A DNA stretch of 64,000 nucleotides from Pseudomonas sp. (GTDB lineage Bacteria; Pseudomonadota; Gammaproteobacteria; Pseudomonadales; Pseudomonadaceae). Under the pieces are notes generated by a model. That model had not been told where the DNA came from and did not search any database. It saw only the letters and a list, made by a program, of their open reading frames with translations. Shown one piece after another: positions 38,890-49,416 of the stretch. Within the stretch, counting starts at the first letter, position 1. Every line of letters begins with the position of its first letter. Where the stretch lies: assembly GCF_030690725.1 (NCBI RefSeq), contig NZ_JAUYGD010000011.1, positions 46,304 to 110,303 on the forward strand. The letters are read 5' to 3'. The translations under genes and the position numbers were made by a program.

Positions 38890-39585
38890 TTAGTCGTCGC
38901 TGGTGTGGACTTTGCGGTGCAGAATCGCCTGGAACTCATCGGCGAAGGTGTAGTAACGGCCAATCAGCATTTCGCCGCGGGCGGCAAAGCGGTTGTAGGC
39001 GATTACCGCAGGAATGGCAGCAAACAGGCCGATGGCAGTGGCGATCAGTGCTTCGGCAATACCCGGCGCTACGGTGGCCAGGGTCGCTTGCTGCACCTGG
39101 GCCAGGCCGCGGAAGGAGTTCATGATGCCCCATACGGTACCGAACAGGCCGATATACGGGCTGGTCGAACCGACAGTGGCGAGGAACGGCAGGCTCTGCT
39201 CGAGTTTCTCTTCTTCACGTGAGATGGCCACACGCATGGCACGAGCCACAGCATCCATCACCGCATCCGGATCAACACCGGACTGCTGACGCAGACGCGA
39301 GAACTCTTTGAAACCAGCGCGGAAGATCTGCTCCAGACCGGAATCTGGGTCCGGGTTGCTGCCCGCCTGGCGGTACAGCTTGGACAGGTCGATACCCGAC
39401 CAGAAGCGTTCCTCGAAGTTATCCAGGGCACGCTTGGCTGCACGCAGCAGCGCGGTGCGCTGAAAAATCATGACCCACGAAGTGACCGAAGCGGCCACCA
39501 ACGTCAGCATTACCAGTTGCACCACCAGGCTGGCGTTGCTGATCAGACTCCACATGGACATGTGGTCAACGGCGTTGGCTTCCAC
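38890..39585 (-). CDS. tolQ: TolQ proton-channel protein
   Basis: The 231-aa MotA/TolQ/ExbB protein has three TM helices: one near the N-terminus (NASLVVQLVMLTLVAASVTSWVMI) and two in the C-terminal half, with GLFGTVWGIMNSFRGL and VAPGIAEALIATAIGLFAAIPAVIAYN as the family signature. It powers TolA with TolR. It starts 3 bp after the ybgC stop. Confidence 0.96.
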   Translation of the reverse strand: MEANAVDHMSMWSLISNASLVVQLVMLTLVAASVTSWVMIFQRTALLRAAKRALDNFEERFWSGIDLSKLYRQAGSNPDPDSGLEQIFRAGFKEFSRLRQQSGVDPDAVMDAVARAMRVAISREEEKLEQSLPFLATVGSTSPYIGLFGTVWGIMNSFRGLAQVQQATLATVAPGIAEALIATAIGLFAAIPAVIAYNRFAARGEMLIGRYYTFADEFQAILHRKVHTSDD

Positions 39586-39587
39586 GC

Positions 39588-40040
39588 TTACTCTCCTGCT
39601 CTAGATGTACCCGCGCCGCCCTGCCCGGCAAAGGCCGTGTGCAGAGCTTGGGGAATGGCCCGGGGTTTCAAATTGTCGGCGCGCACACAGGCCACCATAA
39701 ACTGCCCTTCACAAAGCAGCGCATCATCCGTTGCCCGCCTGACCTGTTGACGAAAACGCAGGCTGGCACGGTTTAATTCAATTACTTCAGCGCTTACCAG
39801 CAATTCGTCGTCGAGCTTGGCGGGCGCGTGGTAGCGCGCTTCAGCCGAATGCACAACGAACAACAGGCCCTCCTCGGCCAACGTCGACTGGAGAAAACCC
39901 AGATCACGCAGGCACTCGGTGCGAGCCCGTTCCATAAATTTGAGGTAATTGACGTAGTAGACGATGCCGCCTGCATCGGTGTCTTCGAAATAAACCCGAC
40001 AACGATGGGTGAACGGCGTAACTCCGTTTTGCGCGCGCAT
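39588..40040 (-). CDS. ybgC: Acyl-CoA thioesterase YbgC
   Basis: The 150-aa hot-dog thioesterase has the catalytic motif [26 protein letters not shown], with the Asp and Tyr typical of 4-hydroxybenzoyl-CoA-type enzymes. It is the first gene of the ybgC-tolQRAB-pal-cpoB operon. It may hydrolyse short acyl-CoA or acyl-ACP, and its link to Tol function is conserved genetically. Confidence 0.94.
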   Translation of the reverse strand: MRAQNGVTPFTHRCRVYFEDTDAGGIVYYVNYLKFMERARTECLRDLGFLQSTLAEEGLLFVVHSAEARYHAPAKLDDELLVSAEVIELNRASLRFRQQVRRATDDALLCEGQFMVACVRADNLKPRAIPQALHTAFAGQGGAGTSRAGE

Positions 40041-40092
40041 ACTCTAGTGCCAGCTCCTGATCTTGCCAATCGTCTTCGACAAGTATTTTTTG

Positions 40093-41145
40093 TTAATCAT
40101 CGTCACTCACAAACAAGTCAGCCGTGGGCATCTCACCCATGCGCTTGGGCACATTCAGGCCAAAGTGCAAATAAGCATGCCGGGTGACCACGCGGCCGCG
40201 CGGGGTGCGCATGATATAGCCCTGCTGAATCAGATAGGGTTCCAGCACATCCTCAATGGTGTGGCGCTCTTCACTGATGGCTGCGGCCAGGTTATCAACA
40301 CCCACCGGGCCACCGTCGAACTTCTCGATCATGGTCAGCAGTAGACGCCGGTCCTGGTGGTCGAAGCCACGCTCATCAACATCCAGTAGGTTCAAAGCCA
40401 GGTCGGCGATTTCGCGGGTGATATCGCCCTGCGCACGCACTTCGGCAAAGTCGCGCACACGGCGCAGCAAACGATTGGCGATACGCGGCGTACCGCGGGC
40501 GCGGCGGGCAATCTCGAAGGCGCCATGGGGCTCGATCGACAAGCCGAGAATCCCCGCAGAGCGCATGACGATAGTCGCCAGATCTTCGGTGTTGTAGAAC
40601 TCCAGGCGCTGAACAATGCCAAAACGGTCGCGCAGTGGATTGGTCAGCATGCCAGCCCGAGTGGTCGCACCGACCAGGGTAAAGGGCGGCAGATCGAGCT
40701 TGATAGAGCGCGCGGCCGGGCCTTCACCGATCATGATGTCGAGCTGAAAATCTTCCATTGCCGGGTACAACACTTCCTCGACAATCGGCGACAGGCGATG
40801 AATCTCATCGATAAACAGCACATCGCCCGGCTCAAGATTGGTCAGCAGCGCCGCCAGATCACCCGGCCGCTCCAGCACGGGGCCCGAGGTGCTCTTGATC
40901 GAAACATTCATTTCCTGAGCGATGATATTGGCCAGGGTGGTCTTGCCCAGACCGGGTGGACCGAAGATCAGGGTGTGATCGAGCGCTTCGCTGCGCCCAC
41001 GGGCCGCCTGGATAAACAGCTCCATCTGCTCGCGCACGCTCGGCTGGCCGATGTATTCGGCCAGTTTCAGCGGACGAATGGCGCGGTCAACCTGCTCATC
41101 ACGGTCACGCGGGGCTGCGGTAATCAGGCGATCAGCTTCTAGCAC
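40093..41145 (-). CDS. ruvB: Holliday junction branch-migration helicase RuvB
   Basis: The 350-aa AAA+ ATPase has Walker A in [14 protein letters not shown], Walker [11 protein letters not shown], sensor-1 LVGATTRAG, the arginine finger region NPLRDRFG and a C-terminal winged helix ([16 protein letters not shown]). It works with RuvA and RuvC in recombination repair. Its start overlaps the ruvA stop by one base. Confidence 0.97.
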   Translation of the reverse strand: MLEADRLITAAPRDRDEQVDRAIRPLKLAEYIGQPSVREQMELFIQAARGRSEALDHTLIFGPPGLGKTTLANIIAQEMNVSIKSTSGPVLERPGDLAALLTNLEPGDVLFIDEIHRLSPIVEEVLYPAMEDFQLDIMIGEGPAARSIKLDLPPFTLVGATTRAGMLTNPLRDRFGIVQRLEFYNTEDLATIVMRSAGILGLSIEPHGAFEIARRARGTPRIANRLLRRVRDFAEVRAQGDITREIADLALNLLDVDERGFDHQDRRLLLTMIEKFDGGPVGVDNLAAAISEERHTIEDVLEPYLIQQGYIMRTPRGRVVTRHAYLHFGLNVPKRMGEMPTADLFVSDDD

Positions 41146-41750
41146 TAGACCATTCCCTTCAGGGCTCGACGAATCATATCTTCACTGCTCAAACCGTCTT
41201 CCTTAATAGCTGAGACGGCGCGACTGGCTTCCTGGGGTTTGTAGCCGAGCGAAATAAGTGCACTGACCGCATCATTCTCCGCGCTTGAGACTGCACTGCC
41301 GCCGCGAGGTTCCACCACTAGGTGCGACATGCCGGGCACGGTTTCCCAGGCTTTGAAGCGATCCTTCAGCTCAACCAGCAGGCGCTCGGCGGTTTTCTTG
41401 CCAACACCCGGAATCTTCACCAGCACCGAGGTATCTTGCGCCTGCACACAACGCACCAACTCATCGACTTCAAGGCCGGACATCAAGGCCAGAGCCAGTT
41501 TCGGGCCGACACCATTGAGGCGAATCAGCTCACGAAACAGCTCACGCTCGCGCTTCTCGAAAAAACCATAGAGCAGATGCGCATCCTCACGCACCACCAG
41601 ATGGGTGTGCAGGGTCAACGGCTCACCCACCGAGGGCAAACGGTACAGGGTGGTCATGGGCACTTCCAGCTCATAACCCAAACCATTTATGTCAACAATC
41701 ACATGGGGCGGCTGCTTTTCCGCCAGGGTGCCGCGCAAACGTCCGATCAC
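41145..41750 (-). CDS. ruvA: Holliday junction-binding protein RuvA
   Basis: The 201-aa protein begins [12 protein letters not shown] and has an OB-fold domain I, two helix-hairpin-helix motifs ([15 protein letters not shown] and [18 protein letters not shown]) and a flexible C-terminal domain III ([17 protein letters not shown]). It forms tetramers at junctions and loads RuvB. It sits 23 bp downstream of ruvC and abuts ruvB. Confidence 0.97.
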   Translation of the reverse strand: MIGRLRGTLAEKQPPHVIVDINGLGYELEVPMTTLYRLPSVGEPLTLHTHLVVREDAHLLYGFFEKRERELFRELIRLNGVGPKLALALMSGLEVDELVRCVQAQDTSVLVKIPGVGKKTAERLLVELKDRFKAWETVPGMSHLVVEPRGGSAVSSAENDAVSALISLGYKPQEASRAVSAIKEDGLSSEDMIRRALKGMV

Positions 41751-41773
41751 CGCTGCTTTCCTTAAAAATTACG

Positions 41774-42298
41774 TTACAAACGAAGGCGACCCGCGCGCCG
41801 CTTGGCGCCGACCAGACCATGGGGAATCAGACTCTGCCGGTGATGGGCATGGCACAGGGCGATGGCCAGGGCGTCCGATGCGTCGATCTGTGGCTTCTGC
41901 ACCAGTTTGAGCAGGTGCATGACCATCAGCTGCACTTGCTCCTTATCCGCCCCGCCGCTGCCGGCAATCGCCTGCTTGACCTGGGTCGCGGTGTATTCGG
42001 CGATATCCAGCCCCGCTTCGATCCCCGCGACAATGGCCACGCCGCGCGCCTGGCCAAGCTTGAGCGCGGAATCCGGATTGCGCGCCATAAACACCTGCTC
42101 GATGCCCATGGTCACCGGCCCGTAGGTTTCGATCACCTCACGCACGCCGCGAAACACGACCTGCAGACGCTCCGGCATCGAACCATTGCCCGTGCGAATG
42201 CAGCCGGAGGCGACATATTCGCAATTGCGCCCGGTATCACGCACCACGCCGTAACCGGTGATGCGCGAGCCGGGGTCGATGCCGAGAATCAAGGTCAT
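41774..42298 (-). CDS. ruvC: Holliday junction resolvase RuvC
   Basis: The 174-aa endonuclease has [16 protein letters not shown] (first catalytic Asp), [22 protein letters not shown] (Glu) and [14 protein letters not shown] (the C-terminal Asp pair and His). It resolves junctions brought by RuvAB. It is the first gene of ruvCAB; a terminator after yebC lies upstream, so a promoter is expected in 42299-42470. Confidence 0.97.
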   Translation of the reverse strand: MTLILGIDPGSRITGYGVVRDTGRNCEYVASGCIRTGNGSMPERLQVVFRGVREVIETYGPVTMGIEQVFMARNPDSALKLGQARGVAIVAGIEAGLDIAEYTATQVKQAIAGSGGADKEQVQLMVMHLLKLVQKPQIDASDALAIALCHAHHRQSLIPHGLVGAKRRAGRLRL

Positions 42299-42470
42299 GC
42301 CCTACCACCCACTCAAGGCGCCCGCCAACTTGACCGACACACTGTCTATTTATCCAGTTGGCGAGTATAGGGCCAGCCCACTTCGGCGTCACCCAGGCCG
42401 GTGCTATTAAAAATGACCAGGAGCCACTTTTAATAGCGCATCGTGACAGCCCACTGGTTAGCCGCCTATA

Positions 42471-42517
42471 AAAAAGCCGGAAGTGCTCAGGCATACACCT
42501 GAAGACCTCCGGCTTTT
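42471..42517 (-). terminator. Terminator after yebC
   Basis: On the reverse strand AAAAGCCGGA and TCCGGCTTTTTT pair around an inner CAGG/CCTG hairpin and end in a T run. It separates yebC from ruvCAB. Confidence 0.8.
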
Positions 42518-42533
42518 CATTGGTAACCGACAC

Positions 42534-43283
42534 TCAGCCAAGCTGCTCCATGATCTCGTCAGGAATTTCGGCGTTGTGGTAGACCTCCTGCACATCGTCG
42601 AGGTCTTCGAGCATATCGATCAACTTAATGACCTTTTGCGCGGTTTCCAGATCAGTAACCGGCGCACTGATCGATGGGATCATGGCGATTTCCGCCTCAT
42701 CGGCCTTGAAACCGGCCGCGCTAAGCGCCTCGTTGACCCCATGAAAATCGGCAAAGCTGGTCGACACCAGCGCCGAGCCATCCTCAGCCATTTCCACGTC
42801 ATCGGCCCCGGCTTCCAGCGCCGCCTCCATCAGGGCATCTTCGCTAACGCCTGGGGCGAAGCTGAGCTGACCCTTGCGCTCGAACATATAGGCCACCGAA
42901 CCATCGGTGCCCAGGTTGCCACCGCACTTGGTAAAGGCATGCCGCACTTCGGCCGCGGTGCGGTTGCGGTTGTCGGTCATGGCCTCGACGATAATCGCCA
43001 CACCACCCAGCGCGTAACCTTCGTAACTCAGCTCAACAACGTTATCGGCTTCGTTATTGCCGGCACCACGGGCAACGGCGCGGTCAATTACATCGCGGGA
43101 CATATTGGCAGTCAGCGCCTTGTCCACCGCCAGACGCAGACGCGGGTTGTCCGCAGGGATCGGACCGCCGTGCTTGGCTGCCACCGTCAGCTCACGAATG
43201 ATCTTGGTGAAAATCTTGCCGCGTTTGGCGTCCTGACGCCCTTTGCGGTGCTTGATGTTGGCCCACTTGGAATGACCAGCCAT
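42534..43283 (-). CDS. yebC: YebC/PmpR-family DNA-binding regulator
   Basis: The 249-aa protein starts with the invariant [18 protein letters not shown] and contains [18 protein letters not shown] and MFERKGQL. It is the ortholog by position of PA0964 (PmpR), which represses the pqsR promoter in P. aeruginosa. Some YebC proteins instead act on ribosomes to relieve proline-related stalling, so transcriptional function should not be assumed. It lies 90 bp downstream of aspS. Confidence 0.93.
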   Translation of the reverse strand: MAGHSKWANIKHRKGRQDAKRGKIFTKIIRELTVAAKHGGPIPADNPRLRLAVDKALTANMSRDVIDRAVARGAGNNEADNVVELSYEGYALGGVAIIVEAMTDNRNRTAAEVRHAFTKCGGNLGTDGSVAYMFERKGQLSFAPGVSEDALMEAALEAGADDVEMAEDGSALVSTSFADFHGVNEALSAAGFKADEAEIAMIPSISAPVTDLETAQKVIKLIDMLEDLDDVQEVYHNAEIPDEIMEQLG

Positions 43284-43335
43284 AACTCACTCCGTAATTC
43301 GTCAAATCAGATTTTGTCGCACCCATATAACCAAG

Positions 43336-43358
43336 AAGCCTGGAAAATCCAGGCTCCT
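43336..43358 (-). terminator. Weak hairpin after aspS
   Basis: AGCCTGGA/TCCAGGCT stem with a short loop; the following reverse-strand T run is poor, so read-through into yebC is likely... the hairpin lies upstream of the aspS stop-to-yebC junction only in part. Confidence 0.35.
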
Positions 43359-43373
43359 TGTCATCACTGAGGC

Positions 43374-45149
43374 TTATTCAGCCTTGGGCTGCTCGCGCAG
43401 GCGAATATGCAATTCGCGCAGCGCCTTGTTATCCACCAGCCCAGGCGCCTGAGTCATCACGCAGGCCGCGCTCTGGGTTTTCGGGAAGGCGATCACTTCA
43501 CGAATCGACTGCGCGCCGGTCATTAGCATCACCAGGCGATCCAGACCGAAGGCCAGGCCACCGTGAGGCGGCGCACCGAACTTCAGGGCATCGAGGAGGA
43601 AGCCGAACTTCTCCTGCTGCTCGTCTTCACTGATACCCAGTACGCGGAATACGGTCTGCTGCATCGACTTGTCGTGGATACGAATCGAACCGCCACCCAG
43701 CTCGGTGCCGTTCAGAACCATGTCATAGGCACGCGACAGTGCGGCCGCCGGATTGGCCTCCAGCTCGGCCGGGCTGCATTTTGGCGCAGTGAACGGGTGG
43801 TGCATGGCGGTCAGGCTGCCGTCGTCGTTCTCTTCGAACATCGGGAAGTCGACGACCCACAGCGGCGCCCACTCGCAGGTCAGCAGATTGAGGTCATGAC
43901 CCAGCTTGATGCGCAGCGCGCCCAGGGCTTCGCTGACGATCTTGGCCTTGTCGGCGCCGAAGAACACGATGTCGCCATCGACCGCACCGACGCGATCAAG
44001 GATCACATTGATGTTATCCAGCGGGATGTTCTTGACGATCGGCGACTGCAGGCCTTCGGCACCATTGGCACGCTCGTTGACCTTGATATAGGCCAGGCCC
44101 TTGGCGCCGTAGATACCAACGAACTTGGTGTATTCGTCGATCTTGCTGCGCGGCATGCTCGCCCCGCCCGGTACGCGTAGCGCGGTCACGCGGCACTTTG
44201 GATCGTTGGCCGGGCCGCTGAACACCTTGAAGTCGACCGTTTGCAGCTGATCGGCCACGTCCACCAGTTCCAGCGGGTTGCGCAGGTCCGGCTTGTCGGA
44301 ACCAAAGCGGCGCATGGCTTCGGCCAGGGTCATGTGCGGCAGCTCGCCGAACTCGACGTTGAGCACTTCCTTGAACAGCTGGCGAATCATCTTCTCGGTG
44401 ATGGCCATGATGTCGGCTTCATCGAGAAAACTGGTTTCGATGTCGATCTGAGTGAATTCCGGCTGACGGTCGGCACGCAGGTCTTCGTCGCGGAAACACT
44501 TGGCGATCTGGTAGTAACGGTCGAAGCCGGCGACCATCAGCAGTTGCTTGAACAGCTGCGGCGACTGCGGCAGGGCGAAGAAGCTGCCGGCGTGGGTGCG
44601 GCTCGGCACCAGGTAGTCACGCGCGCCCTCTGGGGTGGCACGAGTGAGGATCGGCGTTTCCACATCGAGGAAGCCGTTGTCATCCAGGTAACGACGGATG
44701 CTGCTGGTGATGCTCGAACGCAGTTTCAGCTTGGCCGCCATTTCCGGGCGGCGTAGGTCGATAAAGCGGTAGCGCAGACGGGTTTCTTCGCCGACGTCGG
44801 TGTATTCGTTGAGCGGGAACGGCGGGGTTTCCGCTTCGTTCAGCACTTCCAGTTCATAGCCCAGCACTTCGATAGCGCCGGATGCCATGTTGGCGTTGCC
44901 AGCACCGGCCGGACGCAGACGCACCTTACCGGTGATCTTGACCACGTACTCACTGCGCACCTTGTCGGCAGTGGCGAAGGTCGCCGCACGATCCGGGTCG
45001 AATACCACCTGGGCCAGACCTTCACGGTCACGAATGTCGAGGAAAATCACCCCGCCATGGTCACGACGGCGATGTACCCAACCGCAAAGGGTGACTTCCT
45101 GGCCGTCCAGGCTCTCGTTCAGTTGGCCGCAATAATGGCTGCGCATCAT
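43374..45149 (-). CDS. aspS: Aspartyl-tRNA synthetase
   Basis: The 591-aa class II synthetase has an OB-fold anticodon domain ([22 protein letters not shown]), motif 2 [16 protein letters not shown], the bacterial GAD insertion (about residues 285-410) and motif 3 in [19 protein letters not shown]. In Pseudomonas this enzyme is non-discriminating (also charges tRNA-Asn) where no asparaginyl synthetase exists; that is family knowledge. The start could be either ATG of the MMRSHYC pair. It is divergent from the HPt/HD-GYP gene. Confidence 0.97.
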   Translation of the reverse strand: MMRSHYCGQLNESLDGQEVTLCGWVHRRRDHGGVIFLDIRDREGLAQVVFDPDRAATFATADKVRSEYVVKITGKVRLRPAGAGNANMASGAIEVLGYELEVLNEAETPPFPLNEYTDVGEETRLRYRFIDLRRPEMAAKLKLRSSITSSIRRYLDDNGFLDVETPILTRATPEGARDYLVPSRTHAGSFFALPQSPQLFKQLLMVAGFDRYYQIAKCFRDEDLRADRQPEFTQIDIETSFLDEADIMAITEKMIRQLFKEVLNVEFGELPHMTLAEAMRRFGSDKPDLRNPLELVDVADQLQTVDFKVFSGPANDPKCRVTALRVPGGASMPRSKIDEYTKFVGIYGAKGLAYIKVNERANGAEGLQSPIVKNIPLDNINVILDRVGAVDGDIVFFGADKAKIVSEALGALRIKLGHDLNLLTCEWAPLWVVDFPMFEENDDGSLTAMHHPFTAPKCSPAELEANPAAALSRAYDMVLNGTELGGGSIRIHDKSMQQTVFRVLGISEDEQQEKFGFLLDALKFGAPPHGGLAFGLDRLVMLMTGAQSIREVIAFPKTQSAACVMTQAPGLVDNKALRELHIRLREQPKAE

Positions 45150-45441
45150 GGTGGTAGTCGCTTCTCTTGAGTCTTGAATTCGTTGGGCCGCAGTGACTGC
45201 GACGCTCGTTGGCCGGATAACCGGCTGGCGCAGGCGCCATTTTCCGCAATTGTGCTGCCTTTAAGGGGCGCGAAACGATCAGCGGCGCATACGCAGCCAA
45301 CTGCTCGCCCGACAAAACGCGGCAAAGCGCGGGATTATATATGGTTAAGCCGCCACTTGCAGCCGCCGCCCCACGCGCTTTTGCCAGCCCTTCCTATACT
45401 CAGGCATGCAGCTCTTTGACTGTCGATAAGTGGAGAGGCTT

Positions 45442-46560
45442 ATGGCCACGCCGAACCTGGCTGAAATACCCAGCGATTTGCTGGCCGACTTTCGCCTGGA
45501 ATCCAGCGAACAATTCCAGCGTTGCGAGCAATTGCTGATCGAGCTCGAGCACGCCCCCGATGACCGCGAGCGCCTGCGCGAACTGTTTCGCCTAGTGCAT
45601 ACGCTCAAGGGCAACCTGGGTTATATCGGCCTGGATACGCTGATGCGCGTGCCGCAAGCCATGGAGGACGTGCTGTCCTGCCTGCGCGAAGGCCAGTTGC
45701 ATTTCGACAGCTTGCTGGGCGACATACTGCTACTAACCCTCGACCACCTGAAAGAACTGATCCAACACGCCCTCGGCGGCCCATCGGCGCAACTCAATGC
45801 AGCCCAGAGCAAAGCGCTTAGCCAGGCACTCAGCGCCCTGGCACTGGCACCAGCGGCGCAACAAACCGGGATTCGCAGCGCATTACTGCAACAGCTCGAC
45901 CCCAGCTCAAAACCGCCCGCAGCCATTGCTACAGACGAACCCGCTGCCGCCGATCTACTCAGACGCTACGGCATCGAGCCTGACGCTGACCTGCTGTTCT
46001 TCGTCGACCTGATGCAAGCCAGCGAGCGCCGCTCACATTTCTGGCAAGGCCGTGGCCTGCGTCAGCTTGACCTGGCCTTGGCGATCAATCAGCTGGGTGG
46101 CAACCCGGAGCAACCCGAGCAACTGGCGGCAGCCATTTGCCTGCACGACCTAGGGATGGCTTTTCTGCCACTGGAGATGCTGCATAAAGAAGCGCATTTC
46201 AATCGCGAAGAACGCAGGCAGATGCAATCGCACCCACGCCTCGCCTACGACCTGCTCAAGCGTATGCCGCGCTGGGATGCCGCCGCAGAAATCACCCTGC
46301 AACACCAGGAACACGCCGACGGCAGCGGCTACCCGAAAGGCCTGAAGGAAGTCGAAACCAGCCCCGGCGCCCTGATTATCAATATCGTCGACACCTTCGA
46401 CGCCCGCACCCATGAGCGCGCCCATCAAACCCTTAACAAACGCCCACTGCTGCGCGCCATCCTGGAAATCAACAACCTCGCTGGCCGGCAGTTCAGCGCA
46501 CACTGGGTCGAGCTATTTAACCAGACGCTACAACAACACCCAGAACTGGCGCATCGCTAA
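45442..46560 (+). CDS. HPt-HD-GYP (degenerate) signalling fusion protein
   Basis: The 372-aa protein joins two signalling modules. Residues ~10-115 are a histidine phosphotransfer domain with the phospho-site LFRLVHTLKGNLGYIG (His53). Residues ~185-350 are an HD-GYP-type domain with HD at 235-236 (CLHDLGMAFLP), His264 (SHPRLAYDLL), HQEHADGSGYPKGL (288-301) and VDTFDA. The HHE motif reads HQE, so metal binding may be altered. The domain would hydrolyse cyclic-di-GMP, perhaps controlled by phosphotransfer. The start at 45442 follows GGAGAGG. It is not in the PAO1 gene order at this point. Confidence 0.8.
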   Translation: MATPNLAEIPSDLLADFRLESSEQFQRCEQLLIELEHAPDDRERLRELFRLVHTLKGNLGYIGLDTLMRVPQAMEDVLSCLREGQLHFDSLLGDILLLTLDHLKELIQHALGGPSAQLNAAQSKALSQALSALALAPAAQQTGIRSALLQQLDPSSKPPAAIATDEPAAADLLRRYGIEPDADLLFFVDLMQASERRSHFWQGRGLRQLDLALAINQLGGNPEQPEQLAAAICLHDLGMAFLPLEMLHKEAHFNREERRQMQSHPRLAYDLLKRMPRWDAAAEITLQHQEHADGSGYPKGLKEVETSPGALIINIVDTFDARTHERAHQTLNKRPLLRAILEINNLAGRQFSAHWVELFNQTLQQHPELAHR

Positions 46561-46709
46561 GCCCCAGAAAAATTGAACCCATGCCAAGCAATAGCCTCCA
46601 ACCATCACTTTCATTGATATAAACCACGATAAAGCTCGGCAACACCCATGGTAGGCTCTGCCCATTATGCGGGCAGCCAAGCCCCGAGCCACCTGAGAGG
46701 AGAAATGGT

Positions 46710-47180
46710 ATGGAAATCAATATCGGAATTGCCGAGCAGGACCGCGCCGCCATCGCCGAAGGCCTGTCGCGCCTGCTCGCAGACACCTACACCCTGTACC
46801 TGAAAACCCACAACTTCCACTGGAACGTCACGGGCCCGATGTTCAACACCCTGCACCTGATGTTTGAAGGTCAGTACACCGAGCTGTCGCTGGCCGTCGA
46901 CCAGATTGCCGAACGTATCCGCGCCCTGGGCTTCCCCGCTCCCGGCACCTACGCAGCCTACGCCCGCCTTTCTTCTATTAAGGAAGAGGAAGGCGTGCCG
47001 AGCGCCCAGGACATGATCAAACAACTGGTTCAAGGCCAGGAAGCCGTCGTACGCACCGCCCGCGGCATCTTCCCCCTGCTGGACAAGGTTAGCGACGAGC
47101 CCACAGCGGACCTGCTGACCCAGCGCATGCAAGTGCATGAGAAAACCGCCTGGATGCTGCGCAGCCTGCTGGCTGCCTAG
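46710..47180 (+). CDS. dps: Dps/ferritin-like DNA-protection protein
   Basis: The 156-aa four-helix protein carries the ferroxidase signature [13 protein letters not shown] and the partner helix [23 protein letters not shown], spread over two subunits in Dps. It stores iron using peroxide and protects DNA. It has an AGGAG site and its own terminator, and corresponds to PA0962. The upstream 150 bp is AT-rich and probably holds the promoter; I do not see a clear regulator box. Confidence 0.93.
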   Translation: MEINIGIAEQDRAAIAEGLSRLLADTYTLYLKTHNFHWNVTGPMFNTLHLMFEGQYTELSLAVDQIAERIRALGFPAPGTYAAYARLSSIKEEEGVPSAQDMIKQLVQGQEAVVRTARGIFPLLDKVSDEPTADLLTQRMQVHEKTAWMLRSLLAA

Positions 47181-47206
47181 GTATATGGGTAAATAGGAAA
47201 TCACGT

Positions 47207-47232
47207 AAAAGGCCCGTATCTACGGGCCTTTT
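47207..47232 (+). terminator. Terminator after dps
   Basis: AAAAGGCCCGTA pairs with TACGGGCCTTTT around a 2-nt loop. Confidence 0.85.
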
Positions 47233-47297
47233 GCTAGGCGCTTGCCCAGCAGCTGTTCTATGCTTTGGTCAATTGCAACTTGGCCACAGTGACGTGC

Positions 47298-48365
47298 ATG
47301 AACAAACCCGCTAAAGCTCCCAGCATTCTGGAACTGTACCCCGAGGAAACCCGCGACGCTGCGGCGCTTCTGAAGAAGGCGGTACCGCTGATGATGCGCC
47401 ACGATATTCCGCCCAACCCGGTGCATTACGCCCTCTGGTACACCTACAGCAAGGGCCTGGAACCTGAACTCAATCGCCGCCTGGATAAAACCGTCGCTGA
47501 CTTTGACAGCTTTCCGCCAGAAACTGCGGCCAAGCTGTTTCGCGACTACATCATCCATGGCGAGCTCGAAGAGGCCCGCGCTGGCCAACAACAGGTCATC
47601 GAGCTGGTCGACGATATCGAAGGCAACGTGTCACGCAGCATCATCGGCAGCCGTAACTACCAGGCCAGCCTGGAACATGGCCTTGCCGCACTGCAGGAAC
47701 CGATCATCGATGACCTGCCGAATGTCCTGAATGAGCTGCAGCAAAGCACGCAACTGATGCAGGACCAGCAGGACAAATTCCTCTATCGCCTGAATGCTGC
47801 CCAGCAAGAGATCAAGAGCCTGCGCAGCCAGCTTGAACGTGCGCATATCGCCGCCACACTGGACAGCCTGACTCAGGTCTTCAACCGCAACGCCTTCAGC
47901 AGACTGCTGGAACAGACCCTGAGCAGCGAACATGACGGCGTCGCCCTGGTGATGCTGGATATCGATCACTTCAAACAGTTCAACGACCAATACGGCCACC
48001 CTCTGGGTGACCGCGTGCTGCAGCACGTGGGTCAATTGCTGCGCGACCTTTTGCCACCCCGCGCCATGGCCGCTCGTTACGGCGGTGAAGAGTTCTGCAT
48101 CATCCTGCGCGATTGCTTTGATAACGCCACGGCTTACGCTTTTGCCGAACAGATGCGCCTGAAGATCCAGTCACTGCGCATCAAAGTGCGCCGCACCGAC
48201 GAAGTACTCGACAGCATTACCGCCTCCTTCGGCTTCGCCCTTGCAGAACAAGGCGATACGCTGGAAACCCTGCTCACCCGCGCCGATGACGCGCTTTATC
48301 AGGCCAAGCGCGATGGTCGCAACCAGGTAAGCCCCATGCCGAGCGAAACTGCGCTCAGTGCTTGA
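47298..48365 (+). CDS. GGDEF-domain diguanylate cyclase
   Basis: The 355-aa soluble protein has a ~170-residue helical N-terminal domain (SILELYPEETRDAAALLKKAVPLM...) and a coiled coil (about 155-182) leading to a GGDEF domain. That domain has DSLTQVFNRNAF, VMLDIDHFKQFND, the active site RYGGEEF (GGEEF at 262-266) and ASFGFAL. The residues are those of an active enzyme that makes cyclic-di-GMP. The inhibitory I-site (RxxD) is absent; the position reads PPRA. It lies close to the HD-GYP gene, with dps between. Confidence 0.9.
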   Translation: MNKPAKAPSILELYPEETRDAAALLKKAVPLMMRHDIPPNPVHYALWYTYSKGLEPELNRRLDKTVADFDSFPPETAAKLFRDYIIHGELEEARAGQQQVIELVDDIEGNVSRSIIGSRNYQASLEHGLAALQEPIIDDLPNVLNELQQSTQLMQDQQDKFLYRLNAAQQEIKSLRSQLERAHIAATLDSLTQVFNRNAFSRLLEQTLSSEHDGVALVMLDIDHFKQFNDQYGHPLGDRVLQHVGQLLRDLLPPRAMAARYGGEEFCIILRDCFDNATAYAFAEQMRLKIQSLRIKVRRTDEVLDSITASFGFALAEQGDTLETLLTRADDALYQAKRDGRNQVSPMPSETALSA

Positions 48366-48531
48366 TTGAGAACCCCACCTCTTTGCTGTTAAATACGCCC
48401 CGTGCCGCTGATCCGTATCCATGGCTCAGCGCATAGGCTGGTACCACGCGCTTTTACTCCTCCCCGGCAACACCCACTACGCGCAGCCAGCCCTTCCTGT
48501 TGATTCTTTAAATTAAGCGAGCTCATCGAAC

Positions 48532-49134
48532 ATGTTGAAAATTGTCCACCTTCTGACGGGCGCTCTCGCCCTGCTACTTTCTTTTGCCCCACACTTTGGC
48601 GACACACCACAGTCACTCCTAGAACAACCCAGCGCGCTGTGCCTTGCTCTGTTCGGCCTGCTTAACCTGTTGCTTGCCCCACAACTGCCCATCTGGCACG
48701 CCGGCCTGCGCCATCAAGCGCAAAACCTGGTTTCCGCCCTACTGGTGCTCGGCACCCTGCTGCAAGCCTTGATCCTGCTCGCCCCGCTGCCAGTCATTGC
48801 CAACCAACCGGCCAGCCTGTTCAGCCTGCTGATCATCGCTGCCGCCGTAGCCGTACACCTAGCGGCCAACCTGCGCCTTAAATCGCGCAACACCTCAAGC
48901 TCGCAAGATCTGGGCGACCGCGAAACAGGTACTGTTAAGTGGTTCAACACCTCGAAGGGTTTCGGTTTTATCTCCCGCGACTCGGGCGACGATATTTTCG
49001 TGCACTTTCGCGCCATTCGCGGTGAAGGCCACCGCGTACTGGTCGAAGGCCAGCGGGTCGAGTTCGCCGTAATGCAACGCGACAAAGGCCTGCAAGCCGA
49101 GGATGTCATCGCCGCACTGCCTGCACGACGTTAA
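48532..49134 (+). CDS. Membrane-anchored cold-shock domain protein
   Basis: The 200-aa protein has three to four hydrophobic helices in residues 1-112 ([66 protein letters not shown]). A short linker leads to a complete cold-shock domain from ~131: [17 protein letters not shown] with RNP1 (142-148) and DIFVHF as RNP2 (154-159). It would hold a nucleic-acid-binding domain at the inner membrane. It corresponds in position to PA0961. RNA targets are unknown. Confidence 0.85.
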   Translation: MLKIVHLLTGALALLLSFAPHFGDTPQSLLEQPSALCLALFGLLNLLLAPQLPIWHAGLRHQAQNLVSALLVLGTLLQALILLAPLPVIANQPASLFSLLIIAAAVAVHLAANLRLKSRNTSSSQDLGDRETGTVKWFNTSKGFGFISRDSGDDIFVHFRAIRGEGHRVLVEGQRVEFAVMQRDKGLQAEDVIAALPARR

Positions 49135-49140
49135 ACGCAT

Positions 49141-49179
49141 AAACGCAAAAGGCCCGCACACTGCGGGCCTTTTGCGTTT
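49141..49179. terminator. Bidirectional terminator between the cold-shock gene and slyX
   Basis: An 18-bp perfect stem with a CAC loop has a GC core flanked by AAAA and TTTT on both sides. Confidence 0.9.
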
Positions 49180-49188
49180 TATAGCCAA

Positions 49189-49395
49189 TCAATAATGGGG
49201 CGGCGGCGCCTCATCCTCAGCCATACCGAACTGCGAACTCACCTCATCCTGGCGCTTGATCAACGCAGCCACCTGCAGTTGCAAGCGCTCCAGAAGCCGC
49301 TGTTGCGCAACCAGCGCATCATTGAGTGCTTGAATAGTGTCGTCCTGAAAAGCCAGCCGGCTTTGCAAATCGTTGATGCGCTCTTCTATTTCCAC
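49189..49395 (-). CDS. slyX: SlyX family protein
   Basis: The 68-aa protein is a coiled coil ([32 protein letters not shown] and on, shown here in part) ending in the SlyX tail PPPHY. The cellular role is unknown. It lies 22 bp downstream of the HIT gene, as in other Pseudomonas. Confidence 0.9.
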   Translation of the reverse strand: MEIEERINDLQSRLAFQDDTIQALNDALVAQQRLLERLQLQVAALIKRQDEVSSQFGMAEDEAPPPHY

Positions 49396-49416
49396 CAGTC
49401 AAGCCTCTTCCACCAG

